Assembly (NCBI GenBank): GCA_032017425.1
Contig: DALZPW010000015.1
Source: Faucicola tetraodonis
GTDB taxonomy: Bacteria > Pseudomonadota > Gammaproteobacteria > Pseudomonadales > Moraxellaceae
Direction: 5' to 3' (one strand)
DNA length: 33,906 nt
A program made the translations under genes and the position numbers. Below, in pieces: positions 7,795-15,929 of the stretch (its first letter is position 1; each line of letters opens with the position of its first letter). A model generated the notes under the pieces. The model had not been told where the DNA came from and made no database searches. It saw only the letters and a program-made list of their open reading frames with translations.

Positions 7795-9549
7795 CTATTC
7801 AAGCCCTTCGCGCTTACGTAGCTCTTTACGTAAAATTTTACCAACATTGGACTTGGGTAGACTATCGACAAATTCGACATAGCGTGGGCGTTTATAGCCA
7901 CTTAAATGCTGTTTACCAAACGCCAGTAGCTGCTCAGCAGTGACGCGGTTGTGTTTTCTGACCACGAATATTTTAGGCTCTTCCCCGCGCGTCGCGCTTG
8001 GTACGCCAATCGCCACACACTCGAGCACATCGGCATGCTCAAGCATCACCGACTCAATCTCATTTGGGTAGACATTAAATCCTGACACCACAATCATGTC
8101 TTTTTTACGGTCAACGATTTTAATAAAACCGCGCTCATCAATGATGCCGATATCGCCTGTACGCAAATAGCCTGTTGCGGTAAACGCATTAGCAGTCTCG
8201 ACAGGTAGATTGCGATACCCCACCATCACTTGCGGGCCTTTGACGGCGATTTCTCCGCGTTCGCCAATGCGCACAGGTTGGTCGTTGTTGTCCAATAAGA
8301 TGATGTCAGTGGCTGGGGTTGGTAGCCCGACTTTGTTGGTAAATTCTGCGATAGTTAACGGATTAAAGGTAATCACAGGCGCGGTTTCTGAGAGCCCATA
8401 CCCTTCGATAATCGGTAACCCTGTGATGGTGTGCCATTTTTTGGCAACGCTAGGTTGGATTGCCATGCCGCCGCCAATGGTGGCTTTGAGTTGGGAAAAA
8501 TCGAGCCTTCGAAATTCAGGATGCTGTATCAAGGCGCTAAATAGCGTATTGACCCCCAAAATAAAATGCGGCGGTGTACGCCTTAGCGTATTGACCAGTT
8601 CATTGATATCACGTGGATTGGGCACGAGCCTTGATGCAAACCCACGATACAAAATAAAAACACAGCAAATGGTGAATGAAAATACATGATACAGTGGCAA
8701 CGACGCCAAAATAATATCTTCCTGCCCTTCTTCATCATACGCGCTGCGAATCAAAGCATCGATTTGCAGCAAATTGGCAATCACATTGCCATGACTGAGC
8801 ATCGCGCCTTTTGCCGTCCCTGTGGTACCACCGGTATATTGAATTAATACGATATTCGATAACGTGAGAGTTGGCCGTTGATAAGCCTTGCTAGCGCCCG
8901 CTAATAAATGACTAAAATAAATCCAATTACCTTTTGGCGGCAAATCGGTGGTCGCTGAGACCAGATTGATTAATGCACCTCTGAGCTTACTTTTCAAATC
9001 ACCCAACCGACAGATGATTAAATGATGTAAATCGCGGTTAAGGTTATCGGCAATGTCTTTGTAGGTATAAATAAATTTATCTAGTATAAACAACGCCTTG
9101 ATATCGGCATCATCCATTTGGTGCTCAAGCTCGCGACTGGTGTAGGAAGGATTCATACTCACCAGCACCATGCCAGCACGGATGACGCCAAGGGTAATCA
9201 CAGGATATTGCAAAATATTGGGCAACATCACGCCAATAGCATCGCCGACCTTGAGCCCTAACTGCTGTAAATAAATGGTAACTTTTAGACTCAGTTTATC
9301 GAGTTGCTCGTAAGTAATCTCTTGCTCATCGCAGTAATACGCCACTTGCCGCGCATGTTTGGCAAACCCCGCTTCTAAGATGTCAATCAGCGACGTTTGT
9401 TCATCTGGCATATCGATGGTACTACAAATATTATAGCGCTCGTAGCTAATCAGCCACGGTTGCTGATTTTCTTCCCATTCATACATCTCATGCATCGGGC
9501 GGTCATTGATTGGTGTAATAGCGTCATCCATAAACTCAGTATTGCTCAT
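7795..9549 (-). CDS. Long-chain fatty acid-CoA ligase (second of a tandem pair)
   Basis: An adenylate-forming enzyme (584 residues, normal for FadD) that activates fatty acids with ATP and CoA on the inner face of the membrane. Visible motifs in order: QYTGGTTGTAKGAMLSH (from 237; AMP/phosphate binding), GYGLSETAPV, TGYLRTGDIGIIDERG, VDRKKDMIVVSGFNVYPNEIE (the fatty-acid signature segment), and the C-terminal PKSNVGKILRKELR with its catalytic lysine. It lies 107 bp downstream of a paralogue that shares all motifs; in pseudomonads such pairs are fadD1/fadD2 with different chain-length preferences. Which of the two this corresponds to cannot be told. A terminator-like structure separates the two. 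Confidence 0.93.
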   Translation of the reverse strand: MSNTEFMDDAITPINDRPMHEMYEWEENQQPWLISYERYNICSTIDMPDEQTSLIDILEAGFAKHARQVAYYCDEQEITYEQLDKLSLKVTIYLQQLGLKVGDAIGVMLPNILQYPVITLGVIRAGMVLVSMNPSYTSRELEHQMDDADIKALFILDKFIYTYKDIADNLNRDLHHLIICRLGDLKSKLRGALINLVSATTDLPPKGNWIYFSHLLAGASKAYQRPTLTLSNIVLIQYTGGTTGTAKGAMLSHGNVIANLLQIDALIRSAYDEEGQEDIILASLPLYHVFSFTICCVFILYRGFASRLVPNPRDINELVNTLRRTPPHFILGVNTLFSALIQHPEFRRLDFSQLKATIGGGMAIQPSVAKKWHTITGLPIIEGYGLSETAPVITFNPLTIAEFTNKVGLPTPATDIILLDNNDQPVRIGERGEIAVKGPQVMVGYRNLPVETANAFTATGYLRTGDIGIIDERGFIKIVDRKKDMIVVSGFNVYPNEIESVMLEHADVLECVAIGVPSATRGEEPKIFVVRKHNRVTAEQLLAFGKQHLSGYKRPRYVEFVDSLPKSNVGKILRKELRKREGLE

Positions 9550-9581
9550 AACAGCCTATTGGTATCCCCAATTTTATAAGG

Positions 9582-9640
9582 TTAGTTGGGCGCGATGCAA
9601 TAAAAAACCCAACTAATCTGATATAGAAAAGCTGGGTTTT
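9582..9640 (-). terminator. Terminator/alternative hairpin between the two acyl-CoA ligases
   Basis: Read on the minus strand, AAAACCCA (complement of 9633-9640) can pair with TGGGTTTT (complement of 9604-9611), followed by a T-run: an intrinsic terminator with a long loop. The second arm can instead pair with a downstream segment: 9608-9616 against 9582-9590, 9 bp perfect. The two pairings exclude each other, as in attenuators. Confidence 0.6.
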
Positions 9641-9656
9641 GGCAACAAGCGTTAGC

Positions 9657-11471
9657 TTACTTTTTTTCTTCAAGTTTACGCAGTTCTTTACGCAGGATTT
9701 TGCCAACGTTTGATTTTGGCAATTCATCCACAAACTCAACTTTACGCGGACGTTTATAACCCGTTAACTCGCTTCGCGCATATTGCAGCAACTCTTCCTC
9801 GGTGAGGCTTGGGTCTTTACGTACCACAAACGCTTTTGGTACTTCACCGCTTTTTTCGCTCGGCACCCCAATCACCCCGACTTCCAACACTTTAGGATGC
9901 GCCGCTAGCACTTCTTCAACTTCGTTTGGATACACATTAAATCCTGATACCAAAATCATGTCTTTTTTACGGTCAACGATTTTGAAATAGCCTTGCTCAT
10001 CAATGACAGCGATGTCACCGGTTTTGAAATAACCGTCTGCTGTCATTACTTCTGTAGTGGCTTCAGGACGCTGCCAGTAGCCTTTCATCACTTGTGGACC
10101 TTTAACTGCAATCTCACCACGCTCACCTGCTGCGACTTCATTGCCGTTGTCATCGAGCAGTTTGATATCGGTGTTGGGCATCGGAATACCGATTTTGGCG
10201 CTAAATTGCTCTTGTGCCAAGGGGTTTAGGGTGGCAACGGGTGAGGTTTCGGACAAGCCGTAGCCTTCTAGGATATTGGTACCTGTAATACGTTTCCACT
10301 CTTCAGCGGTTGAAGGTAATACCGACATACCACCGCCTAGCGACAAACGCAATTTGCTGTGGTCTAATGCGCGAAAACCAGTGTGGTGCGCCAAGCCATT
10401 AAATAACGTGTTCACCGCTGGGAAGAAGACTGGCTTATATTTTGCTAATTCTTTAACAAAACTGTCCATGTCGCGGGGGTTTGGAATCAATACACCCGTA
10501 AAGCCCATGTTCATACCTAGTAGCGCACAGGCGGTAAATGAGAAAATATGATAGAGCGGTAAGGCAATGACGACGTACTCACCCACCATTTGATTGGGGA
10601 ACACTTGTCTGGCGAACTCTTGGCACTGTAGCATATTGGATACCAAGTTGTTGTGGGTAAGCATCGCACCTTTGGCAACCCCTGTCGTGCCGCCAGTGTA
10701 CTGTAGTACCGCAATATCACTGCCCTTGATACCTTCTGGGCGCTGATAGCGACTGGCAGACGCTTGCTTGATAACACTCTTAAAGGTCACATGCCCGTCA
10801 ATTTGCCAAGCTGGAATGGCTTTTTTGACATACTTGACCACGGTATTGACTAGCATACCTTTAAACGTACCCATCAAATCACCGATTGAACAGACGATAA
10901 CGTGATCAACCATTTTTTTGCCGATATCTTGATAGGTCTTGGCAAAGTTTTCAACGATGAATAACGCTTTGGCTTGCGAGTCTTCTAACTGATGCGCTAA
11001 TTCATGAGCGGTGTATAAGGGATTGACATTAACTAAGATAAAACCTGCGCGAATGATACCAATCATACACACTGGGTATTGCAGGATATTTGGCATCATA
11101 ACCGCAACGGTATCGCCTTTTTGTAGACCCAATCCCTGCAAATACGCCGCGATTTGGCGGCTATAAGTATCTAGCTGACGATAGGTCATGCTACTACCCA
11201 TACACACAAAGGCATCACTATTATTGAATTGTTCGAAATTCTTTTCAAAAACATTCATTAGGTTAACTTCGTCACTGGGCATTTGCATGTTATAGTTCAT
11301 GCCGTAATGCTCGTAAGTCTTTAACCAAGGTTTCTCATGATGATCGGTAAGCTTTGGCGCATGTGGCTGCGCTTCGATAGTATCGATGGGAGTATCGATG
11401 GGAGTATCGATAGGCGCATTGTATTGGGCATTGTTGTCAGGGGTTTGAGCTGAGGTGGTTGATTCATTCAT
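9657..11471 (-). CDS. fadD: Long-chain fatty acid-CoA ligase FadD
   Basis: Acyl-CoA synthetase of 604 residues that commits fatty acids to beta-oxidation or phospholipid use. Motifs: QYTGGTTGVAKGAMLTH (from 257), GYGLSETSPVATLNP, DGYFKTGDIAVIDEQGYFK, VDRKKDMILVSGFNVYPNEVE, and PKSNVGKILRKELRKLEEKK at the end. The N-terminus carries about 45 polar residues before KPWLKTYEHYG, including a threefold IDTP repeat (21-32) encoded by a 12-bp tandem repeat. An AAGGA box lies about 10 bases before the ATG. It is the first gene of the tandem pair and is divergent from parC across 434 bp. Confidence 0.95.
   Translation of the reverse strand: MNESTTSAQTPDNNAQYNAPIDTPIDTPIDTIEAQPHAPKLTDHHEKPWLKTYEHYGMNYNMQMPSDEVNLMNVFEKNFEQFNNSDAFVCMGSSMTYRQLDTYSRQIAAYLQGLGLQKGDTVAVMMPNILQYPVCMIGIIRAGFILVNVNPLYTAHELAHQLEDSQAKALFIVENFAKTYQDIGKKMVDHVIVCSIGDLMGTFKGMLVNTVVKYVKKAIPAWQIDGHVTFKSVIKQASASRYQRPEGIKGSDIAVLQYTGGTTGVAKGAMLTHNNLVSNMLQCQEFARQVFPNQMVGEYVVIALPLYHIFSFTACALLGMNMGFTGVLIPNPRDMDSFVKELAKYKPVFFPAVNTLFNGLAHHTGFRALDHSKLRLSLGGGMSVLPSTAEEWKRITGTNILEGYGLSETSPVATLNPLAQEQFSAKIGIPMPNTDIKLLDDNGNEVAAGERGEIAVKGPQVMKGYWQRPEATTEVMTADGYFKTGDIAVIDEQGYFKIVDRKKDMILVSGFNVYPNEVEEVLAAHPKVLEVGVIGVPSEKSGEVPKAFVVRKDPSLTEEELLQYARSELTGYKRPRKVEFVDELPKSNVGKILRKELRKLEEKK
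11380..11415. repeat. 12-bp tandem repeat inside fadD
   Basis: Units of 12 bases start at 11380, 11392 and 11404 (core GTATCGATGGGA; the third is imperfect). Because 12 is a multiple of three, copy changes would add or remove four residues (IDTP) in the N-terminal tail of the ligase without a frameshift. Confidence 0.85.
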
Positions 11472-11905
11472 GAGAAATGTTTTCCTTAGGTATGCGGTCT
11501 ATCAGCGAATAGCATATTGATAATTAAAAGAATTTTTATAAAAAGGTCAATCCCACTACTAAAAATTATATTAAAAATCGCGGCCAAATGTACTATTAAC
11601 ATACTAAATATTTACTCAATTCTCAAGCCTATTCTCTGTACTTATGGGATGATAAAAATGATTTCGCGTCGAAATAGTTATCCGTTATTTGACCGTTAAA
11701 GCGGCTACAGTGTCCAGTTATCTTTAAAAGGCGTTTTTGCGACACATTTTGACGTGTAAAACTGGGCAAATTTGCCATCTCATGGATTAGCACTTGTTTT
11801 TCTACTCTCAAGCTTTATGATATTTTCTCATACTTCTTATTTCTCTTTTGCACTTTCTTTTTTTTGCACTTTCTTTTATTTTTTGTCATTGATTAAGTAA
11901 CCATT
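11472..11905. other. Divergent intergenic region fadD/parC
   Basis: A 434-bp AT-rich spacer that must hold the promoters of both fadD (minus) and parC (plus). The short open frames here have no ribosome sites and no family features. The only clear structure is the 16-bp tandem duplication at 11846-11877, close to parC. Confidence 0.65.
11846..11877. repeat. Exact 16-bp tandem duplication upstream of parC
   Basis: The unit TTTTGCACTTTCTTTT occurs twice in a row (11846-11861 and 11862-11877) without mismatch, ending 28 bases before the parC ATG. It therefore lies in the promoter or leader of parC. Confidence 0.9.
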
Positions 11906-14155
11906 ATGTCTGATACCCTTGTAGCAAAAATTACCAAACCAAACGATTTGAACAACCCCACTCGCTCAGTCGCTGAATTTACCGAAAACGCGTATCTGAA
12001 CTACGCGATGTACGTCATCATGGACCGGGCATTGCCACACGTTGCCGACGGGTTAAAACCTGTGCAGCGCCGTATCGTGTATGCGATGAGCGAGCTTGGG
12101 CTCAAAAATACTGCCAAACCCAAAAAATCAGCGCGCACTATCGGTGACGTTATTGGTAAATACCATCCGCATGGCGACTCCGCCTGTTATGAAGCCATGG
12201 TGCTCATGAGCCAACCGTTTAGCTACCGTTATCCACTCATTAGCGGTCAAGGCAATTTCGGCTCGCCCGACGACCCAAAATCCTTCGCTGCGATGCGCTA
12301 TACCGAAGCCAAGCTATCGGCTTATGCCAATACCTTACTAAACGAGCTTGGTCAAGGCACTGTCGATTGGCAAGACAACTTTGACGGCACCTTGCAAGAA
12401 CCCGTCACCTTGCCTGCCCGTCTACCGAATATTTTGCTTAACGGCACAACGGGCATTGCAGTCGGTATGGCAACCGATATTCCGCCGCATAACTTGTCTG
12501 AAGTGGTCAAAGGCTGTATTGCGCTACTTAAAAAACCCACAATGACGGAAAAAGAGCTGGCAAAGTACATCCCTGCACCCGATTTGCCGACCAAAGCAGA
12601 AATCATCACCTCGCCTGAGGATTTGCTACAGCTATATAAAACGGGTCGTGGTAGCTACAAAATGCGCGCTACTTATCATGTCGATGACAAAGAAAAAAAC
12701 TTAGTCATCATCGATGCGCTACCCTATCAAATCTCCGGCAATAAAATCATTGAGCAAATTGCCAATTTAATTAATGCCAAAAAACTGCCTTGGGTAACAG
12801 ACATCCATGACGAATCCGACCACCAAAACGCTTGCCGTATCGTGCTTGAGCTGCGCTCTAACCGTGTTGATATCGAGCCGATGATGAGCCATCTGTTTGC
12901 CAGTACCGACCTTGAGAGTAATTACCGCGTTAATCTCAACATGATTGGCACCAATGGCAAACCCCAAGTCAAATCACTGCTTACCATCCTCACCGAATGG
13001 CTGTCTGTGCGCCGAGATACTGTCACGCGCCGTTTGCAATACCGCTTAGATAAAATCGAGCAGCGCCTGCATATCTTGGCAGGTTTGCTGATTGCCTACC
13101 TTCATATTGATGAGGTCATCCGTATCATCCGTGAAGAAGACGACCCAAAAGCAGAATTGATGACGCGCTATGATTTGACCGAAATCCAAGCCAACGCGAT
13201 TTTGGATATTCGTTTGCGTCAATTGGCACGCCTTGAAGAAATTGAGCTCAAACGTGAACAAAGTGACCTAGAAGCAGAGAAAGCCCAAATCGAAGCATAC
13301 TTGAACAACCCAGACAAATTGACTGGCTTAATGATTGAAGAGCTCACTGCCGATATGAAAGAGCATGGCGACAAACGCCAATCGCCGATTGTAGAACGCA
13401 CGGAAGCCACCGCGCTTAAAGAAACTGACCTAGCTCCAAGCGAGCCTGTGACGGTCATCGTGTCAAAATCAGGCTGGATTCGCTCCGCCAAAGGTCACGA
13501 TGTCGATGCCGCCAATATGAATTACCGTTCGGGCGATGCCTATCTTGCCCATGCGCAAGGCAAATCCAATGAAAAAGTCTATCTCATGGATAACACCGGT
13601 CGCAGCTATCGCCTCGATGCCCATACCTTACCCTCTGCGCGGGGGCAAGGCGAGCCGCTTACCAGCCTGCTAAAACCCACGGGCGGAGCAAGTTTTGTCA
13701 ACGTGCTGATGGGACAAGATGACAGTAAACTTATCATGGCAAGCTCGCAAGGATATGGCTTTATCAACACCTTTGCTGATCTTGATACCAACCAAAAAGC
13801 GGGCAAAAATGTGATTAATTTTGATGACGCCTGTAGTTTAATAACCCACCAAATTGGTGAGCAAGATACGCTAGTTGGCGTGGTCAGCTCGGCAGGGCAT
13901 TTGCTGGTATACCCATTGACTGAGTTACCGATGATGAAAAAAGGTAAAGGCAATAAGCTGATTGATTTAAAAGACGGTGACAGCGTGGTCGCCATCACGA
14001 CGTTTAGCGAAGGGGATAGTTTGTCATTGGACAGTGGTAAACGAACCTTGACGCTCAAACCGATGGATATTGCCAATTTTATGGGTACACGCGGTCGACG
14101 CGGCGCACTCTTGCCAAAAGGGTTTCAAAAAGTGAGTGGGGTTCAAAAAATCTAA
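11906..14155 (+). CDS. parC: DNA topoisomerase IV subunit A
   Basis: ParC cuts and reseals DNA to unlink daughter chromosomes, acting with ParE as a heterotetramer. The 749-residue protein starts VAEFTENAYLNYAMYVIMDRALP like other ParCs. The quinolone region is GKYHPHGDSACYEA with Ser92 and Glu96 (E. coli Ser80 and Glu84), i.e. the susceptible-type residues. The catalytic tyrosine is Tyr132 in AAMRYTEAK. The C-terminal domain ends LKPMDIANFMGTRGRRGALLPKGFQKVSGVQKI in two blades' worth of beta-pinwheel sequence. The last bases overlap the next gene (TAATG). A degenerate second copy of this 3' end lies about 690 bp downstream, suggesting that the present tail came in with brnTA. Confidence 0.98.
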   Translation: MSDTLVAKITKPNDLNNPTRSVAEFTENAYLNYAMYVIMDRALPHVADGLKPVQRRIVYAMSELGLKNTAKPKKSARTIGDVIGKYHPHGDSACYEAMVLMSQPFSYRYPLISGQGNFGSPDDPKSFAAMRYTEAKLSAYANTLLNELGQGTVDWQDNFDGTLQEPVTLPARLPNILLNGTTGIAVGMATDIPPHNLSEVVKGCIALLKKPTMTEKELAKYIPAPDLPTKAEIITSPEDLLQLYKTGRGSYKMRATYHVDDKEKNLVIIDALPYQISGNKIIEQIANLINAKKLPWVTDIHDESDHQNACRIVLELRSNRVDIEPMMSHLFASTDLESNYRVNLNMIGTNGKPQVKSLLTILTEWLSVRRDTVTRRLQYRLDKIEQRLHILAGLLIAYLHIDEVIRIIREEDDPKAELMTRYDLTEIQANAILDIRLRQLARLEEIELKREQSDLEAEKAQIEAYLNNPDKLTGLMIEELTADMKEHGDKRQSPIVERTEATALKETDLAPSEPVTVIVSKSGWIRSAKGHDVDAANMNYRSGDAYLAHAQGKSNEKVYLMDNTGRSYRLDAHTLPSARGQGEPLTSLLKPTGGASFVNVLMGQDDSKLIMASSQGYGFINTFADLDTNQKAGKNVINFDDACSLITHQIGEQDTLVGVVSSAGHLLVYPLTELPMMKKGKGNKLIDLKDGDSVVAITTFSEGDSLSLDSGKRTLTLKPMDIANFMGTRGRRGALLPKGFQKVSGVQKI

Positions 14156-14469
14156 TGGATAAACAATTAGATTTTGACTATATTCGCTTTGAATGGGACA
14201 TTAGTAAAAATACTAGTAATCAAACCAAACATGGATTATCCTTTGAATTAGCGATTTATGCGTTCTTTGATGAACAGGGTTTTAGTGAAAGACATCAAAT
14301 TGTCGATGGTGAACAGCGTTGGCGTACTGTGGGTATGATTGATGGTTGTGTGGTTGTTTTTGTGGGGCATTTGACCCATTATGATGATAAAGATACTGAG
14401 GTTGTAAGGATAATTACTGCCCGCAAAGCAACCAAACAAGAAGAGAGAGAATACTATGGCTACCGTTAG
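14155..14469 (+). CDS. brnT: BrnT-family toxin (DUF497)
   Basis: A 104-residue protein of the BrnT family, RelE-like ribonuclease toxins of type II toxin-antitoxin systems that stop growth by cutting RNA. The family pattern is clear: RFEWDISKNTSNQTKHGLSF near the N-terminus (11-30), a central RWRTVGMIDGCVVVFVGH, and the C-terminal VVRIITARKATKQEEREYY with conserved Arg85 and Arg90. Its ATG overlaps the parC stop by one base (TAATG), so translation could be coupled to parC. It overlaps brnA by 14 bp. In the family the toxin gene normally precedes its antitoxin, as here. Identification is strong although activity cannot be judged. Confidence 0.92.
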   Translation: MDKQLDFDYIRFEWDISKNTSNQTKHGLSFELAIYAFFDEQGFSERHQIVDGEQRWRTVGMIDGCVVVFVGHLTHYDDKDTEVVRIITARKATKQEEREYYGYR

Positions 14470-14725
14470 CATGACATTTAAAAAAGGGGAACGACCACCT
14501 GCATTAACTGCTGAGCAAAAAGCGATGCTTACTCGGTTAAAAGCAATTCCCGATAGTGAGATTGATACCAGTGATGATTGGGGCGATTTGGAAGCCTTAA
14601 CCATTGAATCAGATAAGCATTTGGTTGAAGACTTTGCTAAAGTCTGCGAAAGCCAACGCCTGAGCATGAATGAGGTGATTAATCAGTTGATGCAGTCGTA
14701 TGTTAAACAATTTGGCACAGCTTAG
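14456..14725 (+). CDS. brnA: BrnA-family antitoxin
   Basis: An 89-residue protein that should bind and neutralise BrnT and repress the operon. The N-terminal half has the BrnA-like segment LTAEQKAMLTRLKAIPDSEI followed by DTSDDWGDLEAL. The C-terminal half, RLSMNEVINQLMQSYVKQ, looks like the second part of a ribbon-helix-helix DNA-binding fold. The usual strand sequence before it is less typical than in textbook BrnA proteins, so this may be a divergent subgroup. It overlaps the toxin gene, and a purine-rich AAGAGAG stretch sits before the ATG. The known family autoregulates its own promoter; here no separate promoter is obvious because brnT abuts parC. Confidence 0.82.
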   Translation: MATVSMTFKKGERPPALTAEQKAMLTRLKAIPDSEIDTSDDWGDLEALTIESDKHLVEDFAKVCESQRLSMNEVINQLMQSYVKQFGTA

Positions 14726-14737
14726 TGCTATTTGATA

Positions 14738-14833
14738 ACGTTTAATAGCTGAATACTGTCAATTTTATGCGCGTGCGTGGCACTCCTGCCAAAAAGGTTT
14801 CAAAAGGTGAGTAAGATAGAAAAAGTGGTTTGA
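14738..14833 (+). pseudogene. Fossil second copy of the parC 3' end
   Basis: This stretch after brnA aligns with the real parC end. CAATTTTATG (14760-14769) matches 14074-14083 exactly, and 14781-14812 matches 14106-14137 at 29 of 32 positions, with an 11-base deletion between these blocks that breaks the frame. Read in the matching frame the tail gives ALLPKRFQKVSKIEKVV and a TGA at 14831-14833, against ALLPKGFQKVSGVQKI in the intact gene. Weaker similarity reaches back to about 14738. It looks like the former authentic end of parC, displaced when the brnTA segment, carrying its own parC end, integrated. Confidence 0.85.
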
Positions 14834-14883
14834 AGACTTAAATTTTAGTTTATAAAAAAATTTTGGAAAATGTGAGTTTGATT

Positions 14884-15918
14884 ATGGCAAAAAATGTTGT
14901 TGAAGCTTTTAACGAATTTTTAAAAGATAAAGTTAATATAGATAAAAGTAAAAGCGATACCGCAAAAGCTAGTAGAGATTGGCTAATTAATAAAATTAAT
15001 AACTTCCCACAAAATGATTTAAGCTTTCCTTTATTATATGAAGCAAGTCATTTAAATTATGGTTCTTTTGAAAGAAAAACTAAAACACGCCCACTGGATG
15101 ATATAGATATTATGATTTGTCTTAATGCAGATGGATGGTCATATTTTGAAAATAGTGTAGATGATATTACATTACGACCACCTTCAAATTATTCAGGAAG
15201 ATTAAACGCTTTTAAAAGTACAGTGCAATGGCAGGAAAACAATCTAAGTTCAACTAGAATTTTAAATAGGTTTATTAAAAACTTAAATACCATTAGTCAA
15301 TATAGTAAGGCAGAAATTAAAAAAAACGGTGTTGCAACTGTTTTAAAACTTACTTCCTATGATTGGAATTTTGACATAGTTCCATGTTTCAGAACAGCCG
15401 TAGATTACTATGATAAAAGTTATTATTTAATTCCAAATGGGAACGGTAACTGGAAAAAAACTGATCCAAGAGTAGATAGGGCAAGACTACAAAGCATTAA
15501 TCAAGCTTGTAATGGGAAAGTATTAAATGTCATTAGACTTTTTAAGTTTTGGAATCAGATACCCTATAAATCAAAATTATCATCTTCTTATTTATTGGAA
15601 ACAATGATAAGTAATTACTATCAAGAAATTATTAATCAAGGCTTACAAAATGATGTCACCGTTTATCCAGATATCGAATTTGTAAAGGTTGCAAACTATA
15701 TTATACAGAATATCTATAATATTGTTTCCGACCCCAAAAATATTGATGGAAATATAAATATTATATCTTACTCAGAACAATTAGCAGTTAAAATTCGTCT
15801 AGAAAGAGATTTAGAAAAATCAAGAAATGCTAGAATTTTGGAATCCAATGAGAAACAAGAGGAATCTATAAAATTATGGCGAGAAATTTTTGGTGAACAA
15901 TTCCCAAATTATGGATAA
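14884..15918 (+). CDS. CBASS cyclic nucleotide synthase (CD-NTase, SMODS domain)
   Basis: A CD-NTase of the cGAS/DncV-like superfamily that makes a cyclic oligonucleotide second messenger on phage infection. The nucleotidyltransferase core is plain: YGSFERKTKTRPLDDIDIMI with GSF at 60-62 and metal-binding Asp73 and Asp75, and the third acid Asp164 in YDWNFDIVPCF. Further family features are YYLIPNGNGNWKKTDPRVD, the C-terminal helical part with SSYLLETMISNYY, and DPKNIDGNINIIS. Start: the frame opens with a TTG at 14863, but the ATG at 14884 (344 residues) is preferred. Base composition is markedly AT-rich compared with both sides, a sign of horizontal transfer. The effector gene follows after 11 bp. 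Which nucleotide is made cannot be read from sequence. Confidence 0.9.
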   Translation: MAKNVVEAFNEFLKDKVNIDKSKSDTAKASRDWLINKINNFPQNDLSFPLLYEASHLNYGSFERKTKTRPLDDIDIMICLNADGWSYFENSVDDITLRPPSNYSGRLNAFKSTVQWQENNLSSTRILNRFIKNLNTISQYSKAEIKKNGVATVLKLTSYDWNFDIVPCFRTAVDYYDKSYYLIPNGNGNWKKTDPRVDRARLQSINQACNGKVLNVIRLFKFWNQIPYKSKLSSSYLLETMISNYYQEIINQGLQNDVTVYPDIEFVKVANYIIQNIYNIVSDPKNIDGNINIISYSEQLAVKIRLERDLEKSRNARILESNEKQEESIKLWREIFGEQFPNYG

Positions 15919-15929
15919 AAAAATATAAT

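Noticed and set aside
11517..11811. Short open frames on both strands upstream of parC
   Set aside because: AT-rich, low-complexity translations with no ribosome site; no resemblance to any small protein I know.
14084..14150. Quinolone-resistance change in parC
   Set aside because: The relevant residues (Ser92, Glu96) are of the susceptible type, and the C-terminal tail is not part of the resistance region.
14863..14883. TTG start for the CD-NTase
   Set aside because: No ribosome site before it; the ATG at 14884 is a better start and matches the family length.
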